DNA of 64,000 nt from Hyphomicrobiales bacterium (GCA_900472575.1 UCIV01000037.1:56099-120098); one strand, 5' to 3'. Numbered from the stretch's first letter, positions 23,877-33,246 are shown. Made by a program: numbers and translations. Notes: generated by a model not told the origin, from the letters alone.

Positions 23877-25391
23877 ATGAATGCAGCAAGGAAAATAACC
23901 TGGAAGAATTACTTTGGTGTGTCTTCCGTTAATATTTTTATTGCCACCACGCAGAATGTTTTATCTGCGTGGTTGATGTATTACTATACAACATATGCCG
24001 GCTTGTCGATAATGGCGGTAGGGACCCTGTTTGCGATCAGCAAACTGGCCGGGGCCTTTTTCTCTCTGTTTTTCGGTGAACTGTCGGACAAATTCGGCCA
24101 GACCCGCCTTGGCAAGAAATTCGGTCGTCGCCGCTTCTGGCTTCTCGCCATCATTCCGGTCCACACCATCCTCTTTCCGTTGGTGTGGCTCCCCGGCATG
24201 GGGGTGGCTTACTACTATTTCATCTACATTCTCTATAATTGCGTGCTGCGTGTTCCGCAGATCATCATCCCCACTTTGACAACCGAGATGACCACGGATT
24301 CGACCGTGCGCGCCAAGATCGAGGGTATGAAGCAGGCCGTTGGTGCGATCGCCACCACGGCGCTTTCGGCGCTGCCCGGCATCATGTTCCTCTATTTCGG
24401 CAAGGATCTGGCTGCCTTTACCTGGACCATGATTATTTGTGACGTTCTGGCCTGCGTGGCATTGTTCCTGCAATACAAGTGGAGCTTCGAACGGCCGGCG
24501 GAGGAACTGCATTTCACCCCGGGCCGAAGCGCCTGGCAGGACATGAAGTTGATGTTCCGCGATCTGGGTTCCACGCTACGGGTCCGTGCATTTCGTCAGT
24601 TGCTGGCCATGTTCGTTGCGCAGATCTCGGAGCGTACCATCTCCGGATACGTCAACACCTATTTCATCATTTTCGTTATGTTGATGAGCCCGACCGTCGT
24701 TGCCGGTGCCAACAGCGTCGCTTACCTTTTAGGCCTGCTGTTTCTGTCCTTTTTCCTCTGGTACACGATCAAGACTGACGGTGCGACCTCGTTCCGCCTC
24801 GGCGCATGGGTAACGCTGCTTGTCTTTGCCGCTTTCGCCTGGCTGGCACTGGTACGCCCACCCCACGCGGAGATCTGGCTGATCGGTCTGACGATCGTCC
24901 TGAATTTCGGCAAGACCGGCATTGCCAACGCGTCTTTCTACCTGATGTCATTCATTCCCGATGTCGACGAAATGGTCACCCGCGAACGGCGTGAAGCTCT
25001 GTTCTCCGGCGTGTTCAACTTTGTTGATACTGTCATTCAGGCATCGATCATGTTCACCCTCGGTCTGGTTTTGTCGGCCACCGGCTTTCAGCAGGGCGTG
25101 GACGTCCAGCCGGAATCCACCGTTACCAGCATCATTGCCATCTATACCTGCGTGCCATTCTGCTTCGGGCTATGGGGTATCATCGTTTCCAAGCGCTTCA
25201 AGCTCAACCGCGAGAACCACCTGATCGTGTTGCAGGAAATCGCACGCCTCAAAAATGGAGGTGACCGCAGTGCGGTTGATCCGCAGACCCGCGCGACCGT
25301 CGAATTGCTGACTGGTCTTCCCTATGAGCAATGCTGGCAGGAACCGGCTGCGGCGACGGAACACCATGTGGCGGCTGCCGCAGCACGCTGA
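23877..25391 (+). CDS. GPH-family (MFS) sugar symporter, probable oligogalacturonide transporter
   Basis: The product is 504 residues with about 12 transmembrane segments and no signal peptide. The N-terminal half shows the glycoside-pentoside-hexuronide symporter layout: NYFGVSSVNIFIATTQNVL, then a loop FGELSDKFGQTRLGKKFGRRR after helix 2-3. It resembles TogT-type oligogalacturonide transporters, and the partner gene 25 bases downstream is oligogalacturonate lyase, which together suggest uptake of unsaturated pectin oligomers. Substrate is inferred from context. The ATG at 23877 has only a weak ribosome-binding site. Confidence 0.75.
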   Translation: MNAARKITWKNYFGVSSVNIFIATTQNVLSAWLMYYYTTYAGLSIMAVGTLFAISKLAGAFFSLFFGELSDKFGQTRLGKKFGRRRFWLLAIIPVHTILFPLVWLPGMGVAYYYFIYILYNCVLRVPQIIIPTLTTEMTTDSTVRAKIEGMKQAVGAIATTALSALPGIMFLYFGKDLAAFTWTMIICDVLACVALFLQYKWSFERPAEELHFTPGRSAWQDMKLMFRDLGSTLRVRAFRQLLAMFVAQISERTISGYVNTYFIIFVMLMSPTVVAGANSVAYLLGLLFLSFFLWYTIKTDGATSFRLGAWVTLLVFAAFAWLALVRPPHAEIWLIGLTIVLNFGKTGIANASFYLMSFIPDVDEMVTRERREALFSGVFNFVDTVIQASIMFTLGLVLSATGFQQGVDVQPESTVTSIIAIYTCVPFCFGLWGIIVSKRFKLNRENHLIVLQEIARLKNGGDRSAVDPQTRATVELLTGLPYEQCWQEPAAATEHHVAAAAAR

Positions 25392-25416
25392 TCCCCGCAC
25401 TGAAAGGAATGGACAA

Positions 25417-26715
25417 ATGATGATGGTTGAACCAGACGACTTTCCGACAGCGAAGGACGGCATTCCTGTCGCATGGCGTGACGAGGTGACGGGAAAGAAG
25501 ATTATCCGGCTGTCTGCGCAAGCGGGCACGTCCTCCCTCTATTTCCATCAGCATGCCTATAGCCATGATGGGCAACGCATGGTCGTCAGCCGACCTGACG
25601 GAATTGGCGTGATCGAACTGGGTAGTCGGCGCAACAGCCTCATCCTGGCCGACCCAGGCGCCGAAGTTCTGATGGTCGGCAGGCGAACTTCGCGGCTTTG
25701 GTACATTGATGGCAGTGGTCCTGACCGTGAAGTGCGCACTGTCGATCTTGAGGGCCAACAACGGCAAGGCCACTATCGGCTGTCGCCATCCGAGGCGATC
25801 TTCGCGGTCAATGCCGATGAAACCCTGCTGCTTGGAAGCGAGACCCATGAGGGCAAGGCGTTCAACGACGAGTTTACCTCCGGTTCGTCTGATGCGGCCG
25901 GAGGCAACGCCAATCCGCAAGGAGAGTGGATGGTCGATAGCGACATGTACCACCCCGTCACGGGCCGGCGGCTGACATTCGCGGAACAGAAGGAGGTGCA
26001 TATCAATAGGAGACTGGAGAGACGTCTTCCGATGACCATCTTCGTCGTCGATCTAAAGACCGGTCTGCGTCGCGATGTCTATCATGCCACCGACTGGTTG
26101 AACCACCTGCAGTTTTCCCCCACCGACCCGCAGCAGATCATGTTCTGCCACGAGGGACCATGGCACAAGGTGGACCGCATCTGGACAATGCGCCTGGGCA
26201 ATGATCCCTGCGCTCCGCTTCGTGTGCATACACGTAGCATGAACATGGAGATCGCCGGGCACGAATTCTTTGGCCATGACGGTCAAACCATCTGGTACGA
26301 TCTCCAGACGCCGCGCGGCGAAGTCTTTTGGCTGGCGGGCTACGAGCTTGAGAGCGGAAGGCTGCGTTGGTACACCCTGGAGCGGGACTTCTGGTCGGTT
26401 CATTTCAACGTGTCACCCGATGGCACTTGTTTCGCCGGCGACGGGGGGGATGAAGAAATGGTCGCTCACGCCAAGGACGGCAAATGGATTTCGCTGTTCG
26501 TCCCTGAGTCGGTTCCGGACGTGGCGGGTATATCCGCGGCCAATGCCGGAGAACTCATCGATCCCGGAGTGCTGCGTGCGGTGCGTCTCGTCGATATGCA
26601 AAACCATAACTACCGGCTGGAGCCAAATCTCTCCTTCACGCCCGACGGGAAACAGTTGGTATTTCGCTCCAACATGCATGGCGATGTGCACACCTATGCC
26701 GTGGATATCGGCTAG
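25417..26715 (+). CDS. ogl: Oligogalacturonate lyase (PL22 family)
   Basis: The product is 432 residues, a seven-bladed beta-propeller type protein without a signal peptide, so cytoplasmic. Family landmarks are HQHAYSHDGQRMVVSRPDG near the N-terminus, IMFCHEGPWHKVDRIW, GHEFFGHDGQTIWY and, near the C-terminus, MQNHNYRLEPNLSFTPDGK, which include the Gln/His positions that bind the metal in PL22 lyases. It should cleave unsaturated di- and oligogalacturonate to 5-keto-4-deoxyuronate. The start at 25417 has AAAGGAA 8 bases before it. The downstream keto-sugar pathway genes are not in the window. Confidence 0.85.
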   Translation: MMMVEPDDFPTAKDGIPVAWRDEVTGKKIIRLSAQAGTSSLYFHQHAYSHDGQRMVVSRPDGIGVIELGSRRNSLILADPGAEVLMVGRRTSRLWYIDGSGPDREVRTVDLEGQQRQGHYRLSPSEAIFAVNADETLLLGSETHEGKAFNDEFTSGSSDAAGGNANPQGEWMVDSDMYHPVTGRRLTFAEQKEVHINRRLERRLPMTIFVVDLKTGLRRDVYHATDWLNHLQFSPTDPQQIMFCHEGPWHKVDRIWTMRLGNDPCAPLRVHTRSMNMEIAGHEFFGHDGQTIWYDLQTPRGEVFWLAGYELESGRLRWYTLERDFWSVHFNVSPDGTCFAGDGGDEEMVAHAKDGKWISLFVPESVPDVAGISAANAGELIDPGVLRAVRLVDMQNHNYRLEPNLSFTPDGKQLVFRSNMHGDVHTYAVDIG

Positions 26716-26730
26716 TACATTGAGCCGAAA

Positions 26731-26766
26731 AAAAACGGGGCTGAACAATGTTGCTCAGTCCCGTTT
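26731..26766. terminator. Bidirectional terminator between ogl and plsY
   Basis: AAACGGGGCTGA and TCAGTCCCGTTT form a 12-bp stem with one wobble position around ACAATGTTGC. On the minus strand it is followed by eight T, so it fits plsY best; rightward it ends ogl. Confidence 0.85.
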
Positions 26767-26814
26767 GTCATAATCTCTATTGTCCGCGGATGAACGGAGG
26801 TCAGGTTGAAAGGG

Positions 26815-27432
26815 CTATCCCTTCGAGCCGATCTTGCTTTCGGTGCCGGCGATCAGTCGCTCGATATTGGTCTTGTGCTTGACCCACGAGATTACTGTCA
26901 TGACCGCCATCACGGCTGCAATCTTGGGCTCCTGTATGAACCACAGCACAACAGGAACAATAAGCGTCGCGACCAGAGCGGAAAGCGACGAATATTTGCT
27001 GAGCTTGGCGATCGTCAGCCACACGGCGGCAAAGACGAGCACCATCCATGGTGCGACGCCGAGCAGGGTGCCGATATAGGTCGCTACACCCTTGCCGCCC
27101 TTGAAACCGAGCCAAACCGGGTAAAGGTGTCCGATGAAGGCAGCGAAGCCTGCAAGCAGCCCGGCTTCGGAGCCGAAGAAATGCCAGCCGATGATGGCTG
27201 CGACAGTCGCTTTCAGCGCATCGAGCAGGAGCGTCGCTGCGGCGAGTTTTTTGTTGCCGGTTCGGAGCACATTGGTCGCGCCGATGTTCCCCGACCCAAT
27301 CGAGCGGATGTCGCCGAGCCCTGCAGCACGGGTGAGCAGCAGGCCGAACGGGATCGAGCCGAGCAGATAGCCCAGGATCAGGGCGCCGGCTGCGATCGGC
27401 AGTGTGATCTGCCAGTTGAAGAGTTCGCTCAC
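26815..27432 (-). CDS. plsY: Glycerol-3-phosphate acyltransferase PlsY
   Basis: PlsY transfers the acyl group from acyl-phosphate to glycerol 3-phosphate, the first step of phospholipid synthesis, in the inner membrane. The product has 205 residues with five or more hydrophobic helices and the signature GSGNIGATNVLRTGNK. The start is a GTG at 27432 overlapping the stop of the pyrC-like gene (GTGA). Its 3' end is duplicated as a decayed copy at 23092-23222, and the gene is now separated from its usual neighbour dprA by the pectin cassette. Confidence 0.93.
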   Translation of the reverse strand: MSELFNWQITLPIAAGALILGYLLGSIPFGLLLTRAAGLGDIRSIGSGNIGATNVLRTGNKKLAAATLLLDALKATVAAIIGWHFFGSEAGLLAGFAAFIGHLYPVWLGFKGGKGVATYIGTLLGVAPWMVLVFAAVWLTIAKLSKYSSLSALVATLIVPVVLWFIQEPKIAAVMAVMTVISWVKHKTNIERLIAGTESKIGSKG

Positions 27433-28730
27433 GCTCGGCCCCCATCGATTGCATGGACGCATTTGCCGGCCACATAGGTGGCGACCGCGCGGCCGGAGAA
27501 GCGCGCTTCGTCGAACGGAGTGTTCTTCGAGCGCGAGAGGATTGCATCCTTGGAGACGATCCAGGGATCATCGAGATCGATCAGCGTGATGTCGGCCTTG
27601 GCGCCCACTTTCAGCGTGCCGGCGTCGAGGCCGAAGATCTGTGCAGGGCGGGTCGACATGGCGTCGATCAGCCTCATCAGTGGCACCCGCCCATCATGAT
27701 GCAGGCGGAGCGCTGCGGACAGCATCGTCTCAAGCCCGATCGCGCCATCGGCGGCGTCGGCAAACGGCAAGCGCTTGGTATCGACGTCCTGCGGATCGTG
27801 CGACGAGACGATGATGTCGATATCGCCTGCAGCCAGGGCATCGGCCATGGAGACGCGATCGTCCTCGGTTCTGAGAGGCGGAGACAGCTTGAAGAAGGTG
27901 CGGTATTCGCCGATGTCATTTTCGTTGAGTGACAAATGGTTGATCGAGATGCCGCAGGTCACGTTTGCACCGCGGCCGCGAGCAACCTTCATCGCCTCTA
28001 CCGATTCAGGCACCGAAATCTTGGCTGCGTGGTATTTGGCTTTGGTGAGAGCCGCAATCCTCAGATCACGTTCCAACGGAATGATTTCCGCTTCTTTGGG
28101 AACACCGGACAGGCCGAGCCAGCTGGCGAACAGTCCTTCGTTCATCACCCCGTTGCCGAGATATTTGTCGCGCAGTTCAAGCGAGATGACCGCATCGAAC
28201 TCCCGTGCGTAGGTCATTGCGCGGCGAAGCAGCAGCGAGTCGGAAAGCGCATGCCGGCCATTGGTGAAGGCGACGGCGCCGGCTTCCTGCAGCAGACCGA
28301 ATTCCGTCATTTCCTTTCCTTCGAGACCGCGGGTGAGGGCGGCTGCGGCATGAATATTGACGAGCGCCTTGTCGCGGGCCGTCTTGTGGACGAATTCGAC
28401 GAGCGCGATGTCGTCGATGACCGGATCTGTCTCCGGCATCATGATGAAGGAGGTGACGCCGCCGGCCGCTGCCGCGCGACTGGCCGATTCGATCGTTTCG
28501 GTATGTTCCGCACCCGGCTCGCCGACATAGACGCGGGCATCGACAAGGCCGGGCACAGCAACGAGGCCCTGGCAGTCGCGTACGCTTGAGCCATGCGGTA
28601 CGCCCTGGTTCAGCGCGTCCTTGCCGGAAGCAAGGATATGACCGTCTTCACCGATGATGATCGTGCCGGTTTCGTCGAGATTGCGCGACGGATCGAGGAT
28701 GCGGACATTCGTGAGAACGGTGGACTTCAT
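27429..28730 (-). CDS. Dihydroorotase-like protein, probably catalytically inactive (PyrC'/PyrX type)
   Basis: The product is 433 residues with the amidohydrolase fold of class I dihydroorotases, but the metal and catalytic residues are gone. The expected DxHxHxREPG is VDARVYVGEPG; the second ligand histidine region reads YHAAKIS; and the TDHAPH active-site Asp segment reads SSHDPQ. NLR-type substrate motifs are partly kept (KLSPPLRTEDDR). In Pseudomonas an inactive relative next to pyrB is needed to assemble aspartate transcarbamoylase, and the same role is likely here. It overlaps pyrB by ATGA and plsY by GTGA. An active pyrC must exist elsewhere. Confidence 0.85.
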   Translation of the reverse strand: MKSTVLTNVRILDPSRNLDETGTIIIGEDGHILASGKDALNQGVPHGSSVRDCQGLVAVPGLVDARVYVGEPGAEHTETIESASRAAAAGGVTSFIMMPETDPVIDDIALVEFVHKTARDKALVNIHAAAALTRGLEGKEMTEFGLLQEAGAVAFTNGRHALSDSLLLRRAMTYAREFDAVISLELRDKYLGNGVMNEGLFASWLGLSGVPKEAEIIPLERDLRIAALTKAKYHAAKISVPESVEAMKVARGRGANVTCGISINHLSLNENDIGEYRTFFKLSPPLRTEDDRVSMADALAAGDIDIIVSSHDPQDVDTKRLPFADAADGAIGLETMLSAALRLHHDGRVPLMRLIDAMSTRPAQIFGLDAGTLKVGAKADITLIDLDDPWIVSKDAILSRSKNTPFDEARFSGRAVATYVAGKCVHAIDGGRA

Positions 28731-29665
28731 GCGCGTTCTCCCTGGTTGGAGGTGAGAAGCGTCTCCATCACGGCCATGCGCACCGCGACCCCCATTTCAA
28801 CCTGCTGTTCGATCACGCTCTGTGGACCGTCCGCCACTTCCGAGGCGATCTCGACGCCGCGGTTCATCGGGCCGGGATGCATGACGAGCGCATCTTCCTT
28901 GGCCGCTTTCAGCTTTTCCGCATCGAGCCCGTAGAAGCGGAAATACTCGCGTACCGATGGCACGAAGGAACCGGCCATGCGCTCGCGCTGCAGCCGCAGC
29001 ATCATCACCACATCGGCGTTCTTCAGGCCCTCTTCCATCGAGTGGAAGACCTCGACGCTCATGTCGCGAATGCCTGAAGGTAAAAGCGTGGAAGGAGCAA
29101 CGACGCGCACGCGGGCGCCCATGGCGTTGAGAAGAATGATATTCGAGCGGGCGACGCGCGAGTGCAGGACATCGCCGCAGATCGCCACCGTGATACCCGT
29201 CAATGTGCCCTTAGCGCGGCGGATCGTCAGCGCGTCAAGAAGCGCCTGGGTCGGGTGTTCATGCTGACCGTCACCGGCATTGACCACCGAGCAGGCGACT
29301 TTTTGCGCCAGAAGCGCTGCGGCACCCGCGGATGAATGCCGCAGCACCAGCACGTCGGGGCGCATCGCGTTCAGCGTCATCGCCGTGTCGATCAGCGTCT
29401 CGCCCTTCTTCACCGACGAATTGCCGACCGACATGTTCATCACGTCAGCGCCAAGCCGCTTACCGGCAAGTTCGAAGGACGACTGCGTTCGCGTCGATGC
29501 TTCGAAGAAAAGGTTGATCTGGGTAAGGCCGCGTAATGTGGACGTCTTTTTCTCCCGTTGTCGGGAAATCTTCACGGCCTCGTCGGCCTTGTCGAGAAGA
29601 TAGGTGATGTCCTGTTCTTTGAGACCCTTGATGCCGAGGAGGTGGCGATGAGGGAAGAAGACCAT
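28727..29665 (-). CDS. pyrB: Aspartate carbamoyltransferase catalytic subunit
   Basis: PyrB condenses carbamoyl phosphate with aspartate in pyrimidine synthesis. The product has 312 residues. Visible motifs are the carbamoyl-phosphate loop FFEASTRTQSSFE, GDGQHEHPTQALLDALTI and the C-terminal MHPGPMNRGVEI. The start at 29665 (MVFFPHRHLLGIKGL) fits the family; the frame continues upstream to 29758 without a signal. The next gene, the inactive dihydroorotase, overlaps its stop. Confidence 0.95.
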   Translation of the reverse strand: MVFFPHRHLLGIKGLKEQDITYLLDKADEAVKISRQREKKTSTLRGLTQINLFFEASTRTQSSFELAGKRLGADVMNMSVGNSSVKKGETLIDTAMTLNAMRPDVLVLRHSSAGAAALLAQKVACSVVNAGDGQHEHPTQALLDALTIRRAKGTLTGITVAICGDVLHSRVARSNIILLNAMGARVRVVAPSTLLPSGIRDMSVEVFHSMEEGLKNADVVMMLRLQRERMAGSFVPSVREYFRFYGLDAEKLKAAKEDALVMHPGPMNRGVEIASEVADGPQSVIEQQVEMGVAVRMAVMETLLTSNQGERA

Positions 29666-29859
29666 TGGGCGTGTCTCCGCTTGCGTTCGGCGGTCTATAA
29701 GGTTTGGGGGAGAAAGCTGCAAGCGGGATCGGGTATTATACCGTTCCTCTTTGTTCATTTGCTTGTGGTTTGGCAGGCATGAATCGCCATTTGTTGAGAA
29801 GCCCGATTTCGGCCCGTGTGCCCGTTCCCACTCCCGTTAACTTCCGCTAGAAGCGGAGC

Positions 29860-31512
29860 ATGAACGAGTTGACCCGCGCCGAAGAAAAATTTGCCGAACT
29901 GAACCAGCCCGCGCCCTGGTCCGGCATCAATGCCTACCGCTCCGATCCGCTTCTGGTCGATCTGACGGGTGGGCTCAATCGCGTCATTCGCGAAGAATAC
30001 GACCAGCTTGGCCGTTACGTGACCTCGCCGGAAGCGCAGGAACTGGCGCGCATGGCGAATGAAAATCCGCCGAAACTGAAGACTCACGGTCCGCGCGGCG
30101 AGCGTCTCGATGTGACGGAATACCATCCGGCGTGGCACGCGCTGATGCGCCGCTCGATGCAGACCGGCCTGCATTCGTCTATCTGGGAAAATATTCCGGA
30201 AGCAAAAGGTAACGAGCACAAGGCGCGCGCCACTCGGTTCTATCTGACTGCGCAGCTGGAAAGTGGACATCTATGCCCGCTGACCATGACCAGCGCTTCC
30301 GTTGCTGCGCTCATGGCGTCTCCGCGGGTGCAGAAGGAATGGGCGCCGAAGATCCTGTCGCGCAAGTATGATTCGACCAATCGTCCTGCGATGCAGAAGA
30401 GCGCCGTCACGCTCGGCATGGGCATGACGGAAAAGCAGGGCGGCACCGATGTGCGCGCCAACCGCTCGACGGCCGAGCGAGTAGGTGAGGGCATCTATCG
30501 CCTGAACGGCCACAAATGGTTCATGTCCGCGCCGATGAGCGACGGTTTCGTCATGCTGGCCAAGACCAAGGACGATATCAGCTGCTTCCTCGTTCCGCGT
30601 CTTCTGGAAGACGGCTCGGCCAACGGTCTGCAGTTCCAGCGACTGAAGGACAAGATCGGTAATCGCTCCAACGCGTCGGCCGAAGTCGAGTTCTCCGATG
30701 CATTCGGTTATCTGCTCGGTGAACCGGGTGCGGGTATTCGCACCATCCTCGATATGGTCACGCTGACGCGGCTTGATTGCGCGGTCGCTTCTGCTGGCAT
30801 CATGCGCGCATCACTCGCCGAGGCCGTTCATTTTACGCGCGGCCGTAATGTATTCGGCCGCAAGCTCGTCGATCAGCCTTTGATGACGCGCGTGCTTGCC
30901 GATATGGCGCTGGATGTGGCAGCCGCAACCGCGCTCGGTTTCCGCCTTGCCGAAGCCTTCGATCGCGCCGCCGGCAATCCGGCGGACGCGGCCTTTGCCC
31001 GCGTTATGACCCCGGTCGTCAAATATTTCAACTGCAAGATTGCCCCGTCGCTGATCTACGAGGCAATGGAATGCCTTGGTGGCAACGGTTACGTGGAGGA
31101 ACGCCCGATCGCGCGTCACTACCGGGAAGCGCCGGTCAACGCGATCTGGGAAGGCTCCGGCAACGTCATGGCGCTTGATGTCCTGCGTGTCCTCTCACGT
31201 GGTCGCGACCTGTTCGAGCTGGTACTTTCCGGTTTCGAGCGGGATCTTGGCGCATCCGGCCGCAAGACGATCGAGGTTCTGCGTGCCGCCATGGCGCTTT
31301 GCGAACGGGATGAGGGCGCGGCGCGCCTGCTGGTCGAACAACTGGCCCTGGCCGCCGGTGCCGCCGAATTGGCGCGTCTCGGCGCCGGCAAGATTGCCGA
31401 TGCTTATCTCGAAACCCGCTTGGCCGGTGGCTGGCGCTCGACCTACGGCATGCTCGATGCCCGTTTCGACGCAAGCTATATCGTCGACCTTCTTTATCCG
31501 CCGGCAGCGTAG
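29860..31512 (+). CDS. aidB: AidB-like acyl-CoA dehydrogenase family protein (alkylation response)
   Basis: The product is 550 residues, the length of E. coli AidB. The flavin-binding signature GMGMTEKQGGTDVR followed by YRLNGHKWFMSAPMSD is the AidB form, and the C-terminal dehydrogenase segment CLGGNGYVEERPIARHYREAP is intact. AidB is a flavoprotein that binds DNA and protects against alkylating agents. Its last 19 bases overlap the convergent transporter gene. No Ada box was recognised upstream. Confidence 0.88.
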   Translation: MNELTRAEEKFAELNQPAPWSGINAYRSDPLLVDLTGGLNRVIREEYDQLGRYVTSPEAQELARMANENPPKLKTHGPRGERLDVTEYHPAWHALMRRSMQTGLHSSIWENIPEAKGNEHKARATRFYLTAQLESGHLCPLTMTSASVAALMASPRVQKEWAPKILSRKYDSTNRPAMQKSAVTLGMGMTEKQGGTDVRANRSTAERVGEGIYRLNGHKWFMSAPMSDGFVMLAKTKDDISCFLVPRLLEDGSANGLQFQRLKDKIGNRSNASAEVEFSDAFGYLLGEPGAGIRTILDMVTLTRLDCAVASAGIMRASLAEAVHFTRGRNVFGRKLVDQPLMTRVLADMALDVAAATALGFRLAEAFDRAAGNPADAAFARVMTPVVKYFNCKIAPSLIYEAMECLGGNGYVEERPIARHYREAPVNAIWEGSGNVMALDVLRVLSRGRDLFELVLSGFERDLGASGRKTIEVLRAAMALCERDEGAARLLVEQLALAAGAAELARLGAGKIADAYLETRLAGGWRSTYGMLDARFDASYIVDLLYPPAA

Positions 31513-32429
31513 TTCGCGACGAACATCGCGACCGGAATGGAAAAGAAGGCGAGCGCCGTCTGCACGGTTGCGGCTGCAGCGTAAAAATCTGCGTCGCCGC
31601 CCATCTGCTTGGCAAGCACATAGCCATTCATCGCGGTCGGGACTGCGGCGCTCAGCGCCAGCAGCGCCAGATTGGTGCCGGTAAGTCCGACGGCAAGGCC
31701 GACTGCAATGGCGAGAGCCGGAAATACGACCAGTTTCATAACCACGGCCGACAGCACGCCGATGCTCGGCTTCAGCGCATCCGCAACCTTGAGGCCTGCT
31801 CCAACCGTGATCAGGCCAAGGCTGAGCGAGGCCTGAGACAACATCTCGACCGTTGCCATCACCGGCCGATAGAGCGGCAAGCCGATCAGGTTGATGCCGA
31901 TGCCGAGAATGGTGGCGATGATCATCGGGTTGCTGATGATTTTGATCGCGATGGCGCGATAGTCGCGTTTCTGCCCGGAGAATACGGCAAGTACGGCGAT
32001 GCTTCCGGCATTGACCGGTACGATCACCGCCGCCATCACCATGCCAACGACGACAAGCCCATGTGCATCATAGGTCTTGGCGGCGATTGCAAGCGCCATG
32101 AAGCCGTTCCAGCGCGTCGATGTTTGATAAAGCGAGGTGAAGGTGGATGGTGTCATCTGGCCGCGTTTGAGAACCGGCCATGAGGCGAGCACGACGATGG
32201 ACATCGTCGTGAAGGCAAGGATAGCGATCAGGCTGACGTGGATGCTGCTTGCATCCGAGAAATCGGCCTTTGCCATGGTCTGAAAGAGAAGGGCGGGAAA
32301 CAGCACATAATAGCTGCACTGCTCCATCCCCTCCCAGAAATTACCGTTGATGACGGTCGTCCGCTTGAGGCCGATGCCGAGAAGGACGAGCAGGAAGACG
32401 GGTAAAATGCTTTCGAATATGGTCAGCAT
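31494..32429 (-). CDS. AEC (auxin efflux carrier) family transporter
   Basis: The product is 311 residues with about ten transmembrane segments in two halves (MLTIFESILPVFLLVLLGIG at the start; later SPNPMIIA-like ISNPMIIATILGIGINLIGLP), the pattern of the AEC family. Such proteins export organic anions such as malate or malonate; the substrate here is unknown. It is divergent from the TetR regulator at 32602, which may control it, and convergent with aidB. Confidence 0.85.
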   Translation of the reverse strand: MLTIFESILPVFLLVLLGIGLKRTTVINGNFWEGMEQCSYYVLFPALLFQTMAKADFSDASSIHVSLIAILAFTTMSIVVLASWPVLKRGQMTPSTFTSLYQTSTRWNGFMALAIAAKTYDAHGLVVVGMVMAAVIVPVNAGSIAVLAVFSGQKRDYRAIAIKIISNPMIIATILGIGINLIGLPLYRPVMATVEMLSQASLSLGLITVGAGLKVADALKPSIGVLSAVVMKLVVFPALAIAVGLAVGLTGTNLALLALSAAVPTAMNGYVLAKQMGGDADFYAAAATVQTALAFFSIPVAMFVANYAAGG

Positions 32430-32601
32430 GAGCCGCGGGCGCGCTTATCAGTTTATGTGTTATTCCTCCCGTGCGTCACTCTGCATGTAATCGGTGGCAA
32501 GGCAATGGCCGCAATTCTGTGCATCATGTCGCAACACGCTTGCTGCCCGGCGGCCGGGGGATTATCGCCTATGCTGGAGTTTCTTGAAGAATAGGCCGAA
32601 G

Positions 32602-33246
32602 ATGCTGCAGATCCCCGAGATGACCACGCAACAGAACCAGCCATTACGGCCGCGCAATCGGGCCAATACCGAGCGTGCGATTTTTCTGGCGGCGCGTGGT
32701 CTCCTGTCCGAACACGGTTTCCAGGGTTTCGGGATCAATGCGGTGGCGCGCCGTGCCGGCTGCGACAAGCAACTGATCTACCGTTATTACGGCGGTCTCG
32801 ATGGTCTGCTCGATGCAATCGGCGAGGAACTCGGCAGCTGGGTGAGCGACAAGATCCCGCAGGATACCGGCGGCATGTTCGTCCTCACCTATGGCGACCT
32901 GATGGAAAAGCTTTCGATGTATTTCATGGAAGCGCTGAGGGACGACCCGCTCGTCTGCAGGATCGTCGCCTGGGAAGTCTCTCAAGATACGCCGCAGGTT
33001 CGCCGACTTTCCGAGTCGCGCATGAAGGCGCTCGGCAAATGGCTGGAGCGGATGCAGGGAAGCCTGAAGCCGCCGAAAGGCGTCGATACCGCCACGACCA
33101 ATGCGCTGCTGTTTGCGTCCATCCAGCATCTGGTCATTTCCGCTTCCGTCAGCGGCCAGTTTGCCGGTGTTGCGCTGAAGACGGAAAAGGACTGGGAAAA
33201 GGTGGCTGCCGCGGTTCGCCGCCTCGTTCGCGCCATATACGGCTGA
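32602..33246 (+). CDS. TetR-family transcriptional regulator
   Basis: The product is 214 residues. The N-terminal helix-turn-helix is clear (TERAIFLAARGLLSEHGFQG, then FGINAVARRAGCDKQLIYRYYGGLDGLL), and the rest is a ligand-binding helical domain. The start could be 32602 or the ATG at 32620; AGGCCGAAG precedes the first. The position opposite the AEC transporter (172 bases between starts) suggests local control of that gene. The ligand is unknown. Confidence 0.85.
   Translation: MLQIPEMTTQQNQPLRPRNRANTERAIFLAARGLLSEHGFQGFGINAVARRAGCDKQLIYRYYGGLDGLLDAIGEELGSWVSDKIPQDTGGMFVLTYGDLMEKLSMYFMEALRDDPLVCRIVAWEVSQDTPQVRRLSESRMKALGKWLERMQGSLKPPKGVDTATTNALLFASIQHLVISASVSGQFAGVALKTEKDWEKVAAAVRRLVRAIYG

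Noticed and set aside
23567..23932. Possible regulator gene in front of the pectin transporter
   Set aside because: The frame has no ribosome-binding site, no helix-turn-helix and overlaps the transporter start in another frame.
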